From positions 34,661,213-34,725,212 of the forward strand of contig OX467084.1 of assembly GCA_950106755.1 (NCBI GenBank): DNA of 64,000 nt, written 5' to 3'. The notes under the pieces are model-generated. The model did not search any database. It was given only the letters and a program-made list of their open reading frames with translations, and was not told the origin of the DNA. The position numbers and the translations under genes were made by a program. This document shows positions 49,101 to 61,586 of the stretch, one piece after another (the stretch's first letter is position 1; each line of letters starts with the position of its first letter). Origin of the DNA: Climacium dendroides. Its lineage: Eukaryota > Streptophyta > Bryopsida > Hypnales > Climaciaceae.

Positions 49101-52100
49101 ATGAAGTTGAAATTTTTGGGGAGGTGGAGAACTCCATAGCCACATGAGGCCATATTTTTTAAGAATTAAAAAAAATCAAATTCTAATTAATTTCTAATTT
49201 AGCTAATTTGTCACACTTTGTAGTTTAAGGGTTTTTAGTACTGGGGAGTATTCAATTTTGATCATTTTGAGCTGAAATTTTTATGCGCTCTTCCTATAAT
49301 GTATTTTCATGATCCTACCAAAAGATTTTATAGAAAACTCAATTTCAAGTGCGTCAGGAGCGCTCGAATAAAGGTCATTTGCGCGCGCCATTTTGAACAA
49401 TATAGATGATTTGTTTTGGGGGGGCGGGTGAAATGTAATGAGGACAAAGTCTATCAAAATGGCCATTTTTCATTTTTTAAAATAATGATTCTCTTTTTTT
49501 TCTAATAATTTAAAAGTGGACTTCACTATTTTTAGTGAGAAACTGGGACCCCATGCTACAACAGTACTATAAGACAACATTTAGTATTTGGTAATACTCC
49601 TATAGGGCAGCAAATGGGGCCAATGTCAAAATTCCTTGGAAAATGTTGAAGCACTTCATTGTACAGTAGCTAGACACTTGTCAATTGTAACCTCAATCTG
49701 GAGATTTATCAACGGTCCACAATAATTTCCAATTCTGCAGTACAGTATTGTAGTACTCATAGTACTAAGTCGCTGAAACTAGGTACTAAGCAAAACGCTA
49801 CGAAAACTGGTGAGTCTTTCTTGCACTCACCCTCCAATTGAAAGTAGATTTACACTATTTGCAATCCGCTCAAGCAATGGTATTTGTAGACAATTGGAAA
49901 CATCATGTATGCTTCTACCATTCTTTATAATATAGTGATAGAGGATGACCATAGAGATGGTTTGTTGTCACTTCATAACTTTCACCTAAGGTAGGCACTT
50001 AGTGTGAAATAAATAACCTAGCTATGCATAAAGGATATTAAAACAACAAACATGAAATAAAACATAAATTCTAAAATAATTATTTAAACTAGCAATTTCG
50101 AATTTTGGAAACATTTCTAAAATTTTCTATTAATACAATTTGCTCTCACCTAGTTTATAAGATTTTTGTATAGTACCTTCTTCTAGAACGTGTAGTTGCT
50201 AGAAGTGGAGTTTGACATTACCTTCCAGGTTTCTTGAATGTTGTTGCATAAGAAAATCAAGAAATGCATGATTACCTTAGAAGCAACTTTGAGGGGAAGC
50301 TTAAAGGAGAAAGTAGAAATTTCATGGACATAGCTAGAGTTAGATAAATCAAATGAACATCAATTATATACTATTCTAATTTTATTTTATACAAAAACTA
50401 TTTATTTGTAGTTCATACTTGAGGAGGTCACATCTATGTAGTGTTGGATATAGACATGAGTCTAAGGATAATATATGGTACCCTACTAGTAATGTCATTC
50501 AAATAGAATTATTCCAAAATATTTCAAAAATATGCTCTTACATAATTTTGCAAATCCCATATTAAATCTAATAAACATAATTCTTAGCTTTAAGGAATGA
50601 AATGCACCATATAGATTGGATCCACGTAGTTTTCTATTATTTTTTGCTAATGCCTTCTCTAAGGATTCATACATGAAATTCACCTCAATCACTATCATTC
50701 AAAGCAAAATTAAGTAGCTAGTCAACAAGAAGCATTGTCCTTGGAGCATTGGCTTTCTTTTTCATATAATGTTCCACTCAATCTTAATTATATGGAGCCT
50801 CTATCAATGCAAAGCCCAACCTTCTCCTAAACCCTAAATAAAAAAAAAGATGACTTTTTTTTACTACGTGATGCACCTCGTTTTGGACTTATGGTGGCAT
50901 AGCTCTTGCTTCAAGATATCAATTCAAATAAAAATTATTTTCCAAAAGAATAATGTATTTTTTAATCTTTGAATTTAAAAAATCATGATAAAAATTGAGA
51001 CGGTAGGAGCCTACAAATCTATTTTATCCTCCAAAGGGACAATGGAACTTTAGGGACTAAAAAGTCCTATCAAATTTGGATGCCTCAAATCAAAGAGTGT
51101 ATAACCGAATCATGTTAATTTATGCCATATTAGCTTTACTTCTCTTGAGCACATGTCATGTTATATATTAAAATTTGACTTGAAAAATGACACTAGTATA
51201 TGGTCTTTCTTACAAAAAAAATTGTAATTTAGAATAATGGAAGGTTTTCAAATGTACAATAATGATAATTTTAAAAATTACTATGCACAAAACAAACTTA
51301 AAATTTATAAGTTGAGGAATTTTGACAATGTAAAAGATTGCAAAATGTACCATTATATTGGCATCTTTATAATTATATAAAAGTTCAATTGTACATTTGA
51401 AGGACTCAAAACCTATGGAATATTTCAAATCAATGAAGAATAATTATTCATTCTATGAAAAAATCTAAATATATAATGTCTTTGAATTCTACATAAATTT
51501 TTGAATCTATAAAGTTCAAAGATTGTAAAGCTCTAAATCAATTAAATCCTATATCTACAACATTTTGATGAAACATCAAGAAAAGACTTCAAACTCTTAT
51601 TGTGAAAGGTTGCATTGACAATCTTTTAATAAAGTTGTGTTGGAATATTAAGGTAATTATTGTTGATTTGTGCTACATTATTGAACTACAAGTGACAAAA
51701 CTTAGTGTGGTATTACTAATATTTAATAAAAGTGGATAATGATATGAGATCAAAAATCTGTCGACAAAACCTAAAATATCATTATAAAACTTTGTAATGA
51801 TAGTTCCAAAACTTTATTGAAACATTGAACTTTGTCAAAAGTGACAAAATTTTGTCATTTAAAACATTGAAAAAAACTAAATGGAAACAAAATGAAGTGG
51901 GGATTGAGAAATGAGGAATTCCACAAATCTATCTCTAAAATCTTCAAATCCTATTGAACCATCAAGTAAAAATCTACAACACTTTATTGAAACATCAAGT
52001 TAGATAAGAATTCAAACCCTTGTTGTGAAAGCAAGTAGATGGTGAGAGAAAAGAGAAGATAGGTCATGTCATAGATTTAGAGTAGGTGCATTGTACAACT

Positions 52101-55100
52101 TTCTGCTTCAACTTGGACAATTCAAGGCCAAAACACATAGTAGAACAACTTCAAGAAGACAGTAAACAATTATTAGACAACCTCAATTTTCATTCAAGTG
52201 GCCCTTACCATCTCTAAAGTGGCCATTGCTTTGCCTGAATGATTGACTTTTGTATATATTGTTGTTACAGATTTTCCTTCAATCGCTACCTTGATAAATT
52301 AAGCTCTTTTAATTTTTCTAAGGCAATATTGGTTTTTACATTTAGTAAGTTGTCATACCTAACATTACATGCTTTTATACTTTTTATGAGAGTATATTTT
52401 ATAAATTGTATGGATAATATTACTAATATATAGAAGCTATATATTTCTAATATGAATTATAAAGAAATATTGATGATTACAAATAGAGATGATTAAATTA
52501 ATGATTATATTTATAATGATTTGATCATAAATAATTGATCATTGATCATTAGCATTATAAATTCTAATAAAAAATAAATATTATATTTCAATTATTAAAA
52601 AGGTAATTTAAAATAATACTAAATATTTTATAAAGTACAAGTTCAAATGTAGACTTTCACTATGACATTCATATTGAGTCTTTAACTTGAACAATATACC
52701 TTGTGCAGAATTTACTTCAATTGTTGTGACTCTTGTATAAAGGTTATTAGGAATTTTGTCATCTTAGAAATATCAATAATTTTTTTAATGTGATTTAATC
52801 TTCGTTTGGCCTATGCAAGCAAAAGCATTATTTTCAATATAAATGCAATTAGCTTTTAATCTACATGGTCAATGTTTTTTAAATTGTTTCTACAAATTTT
52901 CACACTAATTTAGTACATAATCATATAGTTGAATTTGTAAAATTAATGGTTTTTGGCCTTTTCTTGTACTAGAAATGGTAATTTTCATGTGAGATTTATG
53001 ATATAACATAGTCATGGAACTTTAGGGGCTAAAAATTATATTTTAAATAATATCTAAAACTTCTTTCTTTTGCTATGGGGTTCTAATACATATATGTGTC
53101 TAAAAATCCTAATCTAATTGATAACATTAGAAGTTATGCTCAACTACAAAATCATTTTAGGATTTTAGATTTATAATTCATGATAAAAGTTTAAATTGAC
53201 AAGAATGCTACTATTATTAATTAAATTTGGAAACCTATACGGGTTTTTTAATCTTTTATTAGGAAAAGACTTTATGTGTTTTTGCAAAGTGAAGTGCATA
53301 TGATGCCTTCGATAAGTTCCATAATTTGAATATTGAAGTTAAAATTTGAATTAATAATAATAATTTTTAAATCATAATTAAATATAAAATATCATGAAAA
53401 CAAATTGCAAAATATTCCCTAGTTGTACATAATATGATAAACATGAATATGTTCTATGTCATTTTGTACTTAAAAAATTGATGCTTTGTGTTTATATCTT
53501 ATTAATTTCAAATTTATTTGCAATTTAAGGATTCATAATCACATTTAGAAATCACAAAATAAAATTTCAAACTATAATTTTGTAGTAAACTTATTTTTTT
53601 GATTCAATTCAAATTTCAAGGCCATATCTTATTCAAGGGCAAAAATACAAAAATTAAAGGTATTAATATTGAAGGAAACCAAAGGATTATTTTGGGATGA
53701 AGGGAGTACAAATTTCCTAAGCATTGAAATATTATTGGTGTATTTTAGATGAATCTATCCATATGTATGAATGAATTAATATGTAACTCATTGATATGCA
53801 ACCAACTTTATCAAATTCAACAAGCTTCATCCAAATTTATCACTCTCCTTCCATATTTGACATGTTCTATGAAAATTTACTTAGCTCCAATTTATGAAAA
53901 TTTACTTAGCTTCATGTATGTTCAAAGATTTTAGTAGCTCCCCTACTATTGTAAGGATCTCATTTTCTGCAACATGGTATAGAATGCTTTGATGGATGCA
54001 ACATTATGTTGGCACTTTTATTTTAATTTTATTTTTATTGTATTTTTACTCCCACTTTACTTTTATATTAATATTAATATTAATTAAAATTAAAATTAAA
54101 ATTAATTTATTCATCATACTATTTTTGTATGCTAATTAATTAATTTAAAATAATAATAATAGCCATAATGCAAAAGTTGATATGACACATGATATTAAAC
54201 ATCAATGCTACAAATAATTTAGAGATTTATAAGAAACTAGGTATGTAAAAAGATTTATTAAGGCCAATTGACCATCACTTTGTGGCAATCACAAATGACA
54301 TACTAATGGTTGTGGCAACAACACATGACACACTAGTACTCTTCAAGAACTTATTTAGCTTTAATTCTTAAAGGACCGTGTGTCCCTCAAAGGGACAAGT
54401 GGGATTTCAAGTAGATACCTACGGTCTCATTTTTTGTCCTGATTTTTCGAAATTTATTTTGAAGATAGAAATTTGAATTAGCTTCGTGGGAATATAATTT
54501 TTTTTTCAATTAGTGCTTGAGAACAGAAGTTATACTCAAAACAATGAAGAGGGGGAAAGGGGGGGGGGGGGGGGAAAGGTACAACAAATAAAATTTTCAA
54601 AAATTTGAATTAAAATCTTTTTTTTCTTATAGACTAGCGTTTGGTGCTTGCTATGCTACACATTCACCATTAGAATTTCATAAGAATTTTTATGTATTAG
54701 ATAGAATGCAAAGCAAGAATTTCAAAAAATCTTCAAATAAAAATTACTAAAATCTTCATATAATTTCTTTAATAAATAAACATATACTAAAATAAAAAAT
54801 AGAAATTTAATGAATGATGAATAAAATACATGCAATGATGAATACGGTAAAAGATACACATACATTAAAGTGCATTAGAAATTTGACTCCATTGTTACAG
54901 AAAATGGCAACCCAAATTGAAGAATTGAAAAGAAAAACTTATAAATCTCAAAAACTTTGTGAACAACTTAATTGTTGTAGAATCCAAAATCGCTTCAATT
55001 GAAGAAATTTCTCAAAATCATTTGGTAGTAGCAATAGAAAATTCAAAGCTCACAAAAGCACAAAATCAAAGAAGTACAAAAAAGTGTAAAGCCAAGACAA

Positions 55101-55513
55101 GCAATGGATTTACTACCTCTATAATATCATCCTATGGATCCTCATTAATATCACTTTAATTGCAACAACTATATTATTTCTATAATATCACCCTTTATAA
55201 AAAGTGATATTACAGAAGTGATTACTACTCTATTTCTATAATATCACATTGTGTGAAAATACGATTTCTATGTATGCATGATTGTAAATATTTTTATAAA
55301 ATATTTAAAATAATTATTTTAAAGACTTATTGAGATCATTATCATGCATTCTATTCAAATATATCAAAATTTTACTAATATGTGATATAATGAATGCATT
55401 GCATAGCAAGCATGAGCCCCTAATATTAATGGTAACATTTGTGATATTACAGAGGGAGTTATGATTTTAGTAGTATGATTATATGGAAATCTTTAATTCA
55501 ATCCATCTGAATT
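49101..55513. other. AT-rich repeat DNA without recognised genes
   Basis: About 6.4 kb with only short chance frames. Phrases such as ggaactttaggg(a/g)ctaaaa recur here (about 51040 and 53010) and elsewhere, suggesting old dispersed repeats. A solitary tttgggatgaagggagta at about 53694 resembles a mariner/Stowaway terminus. A run of 16 G stands at about 54559-54574. Overlapping frames at 54814-55159 are not recognised. Confidence 0.5.
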
Positions 55514-55673
55514 TGTTATGAGAAAGTTATGGACAATCTTGTTTTGGGGGGCAATTAAAGCATCTTCTTGAAAAAATAACTTGTAGGATTCATTTCTGAA
55601 TGCAATTTTTATAATTTAAAAAAAAAAAAGTTCCTCATGGTTTAGTTTGCTTGCTAGAACAATCTCACCATTG
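55514..55673 (+). repeat. Dispersed repeat, copy 2
   Basis: Same family and orientation as 28484-28647: agaaagttatggacaatctt, agcatcttcttgaaaaaata and gctagaacaatctcaccatt occur in the same order and at similar spacing. It ends just before the GC-richer promoter region of the coiled-coil gene. Confidence 0.75.
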
Positions 55674-55863
55674 AGGTACTCATTCCATCGGAAATCAACG
55701 GACGGAAATCAACTACATGCTGAACAGCACTTTGAATATCGACCTTCCGTCAGAAAATATCCACCGGAAAGTGCGACTGGAGCGGGACGACTGGCCGAAC
55801 GGGTCGATTGGCCCAGAGAGTAACCGGCACAACCGGTAAACCCAATGAATTTCGATTCCCGTG

Positions 55864-56130
55864 CTGGCCAAAAGAGCTTAACTGGCATAATGATACCCCT
55901 CCACGTCATCACCTTCCGCTGAGGATTCCGAGAAGGACCTGCTGAGGTGGCTAAAAGAGTTGAACTGGCATAGTGGGTGAAACGAATGAAAACCCTCCAC
56001 ATCATCCTTTCGTTTTGCAGATTCCGAGTCCGAGTGTTCCTGCCACGCGAGGACGGACCTGCCGAGCTGGCTAAAAGCCAGAGTCTAACTGGCATCAGCG
56101 GTTTATCCAATGAAAACCCTCCACGTCATT
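55864..56130 (+). promoter_or_regulatory. Triplicated promoter module with CCACGTCAT-like sites
   Basis: Three imperfect units, each containing ctgg(c)(c/t)(c/a)aaaag, then (t/g)aactggcat, then ccctccac(g/a)tcat, with gattccgag and ggacctgc(t/c)gag between units. The ACGT-core sites are ccacgtcatc (55901-55910), ccacatcatc (55997-56006, core changed) and ccacgtcatt (56121-56130). CCACGTCA is the complement of TGACGTGG, a type of site bound by plant bZIP factors. The module lies about 740-1000 bp before the coding start of the coiled-coil gene. The binding role is inferred. A (TTTTAC) microsatellite follows at about 56147-56174. Confidence 0.55.
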
Positions 56131-56870
56131 TCATTCCCAATTCGGGTTACTTTTACTTTTACTTTTACTTTTATTCTGCGGGAACAAAAGGAAAGTAAGG
56201 AAAGCGTGCGGAGGCTTATTAAGTATTTCTCCGTTTCCTTGGGCGGCCTGCTTTGAGTTCGCAGGTTTGTGAAGTTAGGTCAGTTACTTATGTACCGTGT
56301 GTAGCAAGCTCTTCCGTCCGTCGTGCTTCCCCTTCTCCGTTAGGGTGCGATCTTCGCTTCTCCGGCGTTTTTCTTTTCTTGCAGCGCCGATCATTTGTGC
56401 ACTTCAATTTTTTTTTCTTCTCTCTCTCTCTCTTTTTTTTTATCTCCATCTGGTTTTTTCTCAGCGTTGGCGGGAGCGACCTTCTTTTGTATCTAGGTTA
56501 TCATAATTTTTAGTCTTGCGATCAAGAGATTTGTTGCTGGAAGCCGCGCATCTATTGCGGCGCTCTCATCTTGTAGTACCTCGGAATTTTAATGTTTTTT
56601 TGAAACTAGAGGTGGAGCAAGAAATTGGCAGCGGGAAAATTCGTGAATTACAGCGCAGTTGAGATCGGAGGTTTACTTCAGTAGCTCTCATAGTCGAGAG
56701 TGATTTGCGAGGTTGTTTTGGTGTTCCAATCGACTTTGGGGAAAGCGTATTGCGGTTTTAGTGTTTCTTTTTTTCCATCTTTTTTTTGGCGACTTAAGAG
56801 AAGAAAGGGAGGTCTCTTGATATGCTGGTGCGAGATCTCGTAAGGAGAGGTTGTGCCTGTAGCGGCAGTC

Positions 56871-59040
56871 ATGTCATTTATGTCGGTCCCTGCCTTGGAC
56901 AGGTTGCTTGAGCCATCCGAGATTGAGTCGAGCTCAGCGCAGTCATGGAGCACAAGAGCTGAAAGAAGGAGTGGTATTAAGATGTCACCGTTGTTTCCAT
57001 CTCAACCTCATTCCCAGCCGTCACCGCCTCAGGCACGCGTTTCCCCTCCCCCGTTTTCCCCTTCTCCTTATGTGCTCAATTTCAAAAGGCGAGTATTCGA
57101 AGGTGCGAACGACGTTAGTGCTGATGCGGCCAGCTACGTATCGATGCCAACTGCCAGCGGCCAATTTCGCGAGGCTACTTCTTCAATCAGAGGGGAAAGC
57201 GAGGTCGCGGGGAGCAATAGTAAGACTGTGCCCAATGAGGCTGGAGTATTATCGGTCAGGGAAGTTCATGAGCGTCTTCGTTTTGGGGGAAATTCGTTTG
57301 CAAGGCATGAGAGGGCCCGGATCAAGAGTATTGATAAAGTTGAAAAGCTGATGAGCAACCCCGTGACAAAGTCAGTGGACGATAAGGACAACGGACAACG
57401 GCAGCAAGAGTCTGGATGGGAGTCGAGGAGCCGGAATGGCTCTAATGGAAAACAGGATTGGGATTCATTGTCCATTTCTTCATCGAATCGGGAGGAGTTT
57501 TTTGACGCTCCAGAAGAACCATTTGATGGTAGCTTTTCTGTCTTTGCTAGTTCTCCTTACGATAATTGCACAGCTTTCGGATATATCTCTGTCCTTCATT
57601 TTTTGATCGTGGTATTTGATGATGTCTTGCCCTGTCCTCATCGTTGCAATGTATCAAGCATCTGAGATTTTTGTATACAACATCTAGGGAAGCTTACGTG
57701 ATCATAGGCATCGCTTCCCTAGTTGTATCGTTGACTAGAAATCTATTTATTAATATTCTGAATGCATACGTCAGCATTTCAGACCTATATATGTTGGATA
57801 GTTTTGAAATCTTCCATGTCCAACAGAGGAGTTTGTTTTCTTGCATCACAGATAGTACTAGTGACGAGGAGAGTATGCGAGGGCAGAGGACTCCCAGGTC
57901 GAAACTTGGTGGGAGACGTGATGCAGATGGAAATTTAAAGTCGCTGCTGGATCAGGAGATCAAGCGGCGAATGGCTGCAGAAGATGCTATGGCAGTTCTT
58001 CAACTTCAGTGCGCTGAGATGGCCTCTAATCTAGCATCCGTAGATGAGGAAAGCCGTGACGTGAATGATGCTGGTGGAAATGAATGCGACAGTGATTCCC
58101 AAAGATTGGTGGTTGCCAAGGTCGTGGCCTATTCTGTGGCCAGGGGAGCTGCGAGGGCTGAAGTTGACGTGGAGATGGAAAATGTGGTTGTCGAGAAGAA
58201 CCGTGAAATCGCAAGGTTGCGGGACAAGCTGCACTACTACGAGCTTGTGAATCACGAGATGTCTCAACGAAATCAAGAAGCCTTCGGTAATTTCTGGTAA
58301 CCCTGTGATATAGATATGAAGTGGGAATTCCTTATTCTGAAATGGACTCTTGAATCGGAACTGCATACTTCTTAAGTTGCGCCCGTATGGGAATTCTTCC
58401 GCTTCTGTTTTGATTATGAGTGGTGTCCACCGTAACCCGCTCATTTTCATGATCCAACTTGACTTTAGTTGGATGATAATTAAGGTCATTTATTTAGACG
58501 TTAATGGGAAGCCTCCTCTGGAACCTGAAAGAAGTGACTCACTTTCAAAGGCTCGACTCCCTTTGTTTCGGCTTGGATGATCAAATCTACGAGCCGAATA
58601 GGCCGTTTTGGATGCTATTTAAAGGCATAGCTCAAGTGGTCTACTCAATGCATTGCCGAAGTGAACTATCGAGTTTTGTCCAATCACGTGTTTCAGTGCC
58701 TTTGTCGAGGCATTTTATTCCACGCTTTTCCCTTTTTTTTCTCATTCACGAGTCGATGTATTGTGGTCGTTGGGAAGAGCAGGTTCTTAATTGGACGAAT
58801 AATTCGGCTCATGTGTGTTGGGTCTTTGTGACAGAACTTGCAAGAACTAGGAGGCACGTAAGGCGGAATCGGAACCATTGGCTCATGGTATGTGCTGGAA
58901 GTGCTATATGCGTGGGTGTCTCAGCAATTTTGGTGCGCAAGTTTGTACCCTGGCCATCTTCGCAGTTTTCTGCTAGAGGCATCCTGCCATCCCGCATACG
59001 GACAGATACATATCATTCTGCACCCTCTCATGATGTATGA
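56871..59040 (+). CDS. Tail-anchored coiled-coil protein, plant family of unknown function
   Basis: Three exons (56871-57528, 57852-58286, 58835-59040) encode 432 aa with consistent phases. The ATG at 56871 (gtcATGTCA) is the first in frame. Residues 1-90 are Ser/Pro-rich (PSQPHSQPSPPQ), then REVHERLRFGGNSFARHER and EEFFDAPEEP. The second exon gives a charged coiled coil: SLLDQEIKRRMAAEDAMAVL, VAYSVARGAARAEVDVEMEN, EIARLRDKLHYYELVNHEMS, QRNQEAFELARTRRHVRRNR. The end has one hydrophobic helix LMVCAGSAICVGVSAILV (about 381-398) and a short tail. A basic stretch directly before a single C-terminal helix suggests a tail anchor with the coiled coil in the cytosol. I recall Arabidopsis proteins with the same C-terminal block and no assigned function. 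Low-complexity and CT-rich DNA in the 5' flank (56400-56460) fits a 5' UTR. Function is unknown. Confidence 0.85.
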
Positions 59041-59984
59041 GGTCTCGGATTACACTGGCCAAATTGGTTAAATAGATACCATTTCCATAATTCTGGGACT
59101 TTTTGACTTGCGTAAAATTATAACCACTATCATGAGAACCAAGTCAAGCACGTAACTGATGTCTCGGATTGGTATCTCAATCTTGTTTCACAACCTCTCT
59201 TTTACAATTTAGTAAATACATTTCTCGTCTACCGGTATTCCTATTTACGTTTTCCAGAACGTCCTACTCTGCTTGTGTTTGGTTGTCATTTTCCCCTACA
59301 GATGTATGTGGAATCTTTCTTTAGCATCTCTGTTATTTTCTGGTGTCGATTCTACAACATACACGTATGATCGCCTTCACGCTGCCAATTTATTGGAGGT
59401 TTGCAGTCCCAAGAAAAAATTCTACCACAAAGCTATGGTAGAATTTCTGAAGGTGGTATTAGAAATTGAAGTACTTCCATGGGTCGCTATTGAATTGGAA
59501 GAGTGGTCCCCAAACGTCTGGCCTTCCCTTGAGCATCCGTGTGTACATTTCGTACAAGTTTTGCTGTTATTATTCTGAAGAATCATGAAAGTTCATGATG
59601 TTCCTACCGTGTGTAGATTTGTCCTGGTATGCTGAACTATCAATGAGAGCCTCATTATCTTGGTAGATCCTGGACATTCCTGGATATACTGTGTCAGTAT
59701 TAACCCTTAACTGACTGTTGAGGGCTGGCTTTACACTGCAAAGAAGTGCACCAGTCTGTCGAGAAGTTTTGGCCAAGACATGGTTATTTGAGGCAACTAG
59801 AGGGATGTAGTATAAACACTAAATAGAGAAATCTTTTGGGACAACTTCATCAAGAGGTGAGTTTTGCAGTGTGAAAAAAGTGGAGGCGAAGAGCTAGCTA
59901 ATGCCTTTTGAAATAAAAGAAGCCTTTAACCCTATTAGGACGGGTTGGTCTTTGCAGAATTCATTAGCTTAAAAAAATGGAAAA

Positions 59985-60112
59985 GTATTCATTGGAAGTC
60001 AAACTATTGTAGAAGATGTTTCCTTTCTCAATAAAACTACAAGGATGAATAGTTGCATTTCTATCCTTTATAGAAGAATTCTTTGTCATCCATTGGACAC
60101 TAAGTGTTCATG
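59985..60112 (-). mobile_element. Partial copy of the 6496-6858 MITE family, inverted
   Basis: About 128 bp match the reverse complement of 6496-6628: gtattcattggaagtcaaac, ggatgaatagttgcat, then tgtcatccattggacac. Only one half is present. Confidence 0.7.
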
Positions 60113-60507
60113 GCTGCATTATAGGGTTAATGCATTATAGGGTTAATTGTTCAATTGAGATATGTTGACAATGAAAAAAATAATAAATAAAATTAAAGTT
60201 CTTTGGAGGTTAAGTTTATGGTTGGGGGGGAAGTCACCTAAGAAAAGTGACCTCTAAAGAACTCCCTTTACAAAAAGTGTTGTCACATTTGCAATTGTGT
60301 CATTTTTTCATCAATGCTTGAAGTTCTCTATTCAATAAATCTTGACCATGGCATAAAATCTAATTTGGTGAAGGATGAAATTTCCTCTAGTTATATTGTT
60401 CCATTTTCCTATAATTCTTAATTGGTGCACTTCTTTCCTATAGTATAAAGTTGTCTTGAGCCATGAAGCGGCATTGGGATGACTTCAAATGAGCACAATA
60501 GGATAAA

Positions 60508-60583
60508 GAATTGCATTGTTTTTGCAATAGATGTTGATTAAACTTGAATTGCATTGTTTTTGCAATAGATGTTGATTAAACTT
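60508..60583 (+). repeat. Perfect 38-bp tandem duplication
   Basis: Two identical 38-bp units (60508-60545 and 60546-60583) begin gaattgcattgtttttgcaa and end gttgattaaactt. The lack of differences suggests a recent event. Confidence 0.95.
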
Positions 60584-61586
60584 CCTTCGTCAAGGTGTCT
60601 CTATAAAAGAAGATGCTAAAATATGGATTATACAAGATATTTTTTAGTTTATTTTGACAATTTGTACCTTATTTTTAAATTTGGATTTTAGCCAAAATAA
60701 GGATCTTTTTGAGTTTTAATTCAACTTATGAAGTTAGCCAAGTCTATTCTAACTTTAATTGTTGTATTTATACTTTAAATAAGAGGACAAATAAAAAAAA
60801 ATACATCCTATAAGTGAAAGAGATAAAAAAGAAAGGACCCTATCCTAGTACAAGAGTTTTTGGAAAATTAATTGACTATTTATAGCTATTTGAACTTTGG
60901 ATCAATAACTACAATATTTTGAATTTTAAATTATAGTTTGACATAGAAATTTGGATTACACTATGATGGTCCACACTATAGTACTCCTATACACCTATAT
61001 ACACATGTAGTAAAATTTTCAAAAGTTTAAAGTATATTGTATTTGATATCAATTTCCTTCACTTTTACTTGGAAAATCATAGTAATTTCAAATTTTCATA
61101 GAAGTATCTGAAATTCTTATGACTAATAGTAATTATGTGAATCCATCTCCAAAAATAAAATAAAATAATTTCCACTCATATTTAGTTCCAAAATAAAGCA
61201 CACAAAGCAAGGATATTGAAATTGTTCACAAGGCTATAGGTATTAAGGTTAATGTAATTAAGGGACACTTAATTGATGAGAAAATGATGGAAGTTGAATA
61301 TTAAACAATTGTTGATATAACAAGTTTAGTATGAAGCTTGCAATATTTTATTCACACTTCAACTATTCAACAACTTAGAGAGTAATTTGGACTTTATGCA
61401 CTTGATTTTGAGGAATTTTTCTTCTCAATGAATCAAGTTCACTCAAAATGAAGGCATATTTTATCCCCAAGTACAAAATCTATACCTTAAATTAGGTTGT
61501 TTATTTGTTTTCTTATATTTGTTAAGGTGAGATCTCTTAGACCGTGCGTCCACATCCAAATCCGGGACGAGGAATCATTGTTACCT

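Larger units (their letters stand above)
59041..61586. other. Intergenic DNA with MITE fragment and small repeats
   Basis: The first 700 bp are moderately GC-rich and probably include the 3' flank of the coiled-coil gene; no protein is recognised there. The rest is AT-rich and holds the MITE fragment at 59985-60112, a repeated gcattatagggttaat (about 60117-60148) and a perfect 38-bp tandem duplication (60508-60583). Confidence 0.55.

Noticed and set aside
54814..55159. Two overlapping lysine-rich frames
   Set aside because: AT-rich composition produces Lys/Asn codons by chance; no family resemblance and no splice-linked partner.
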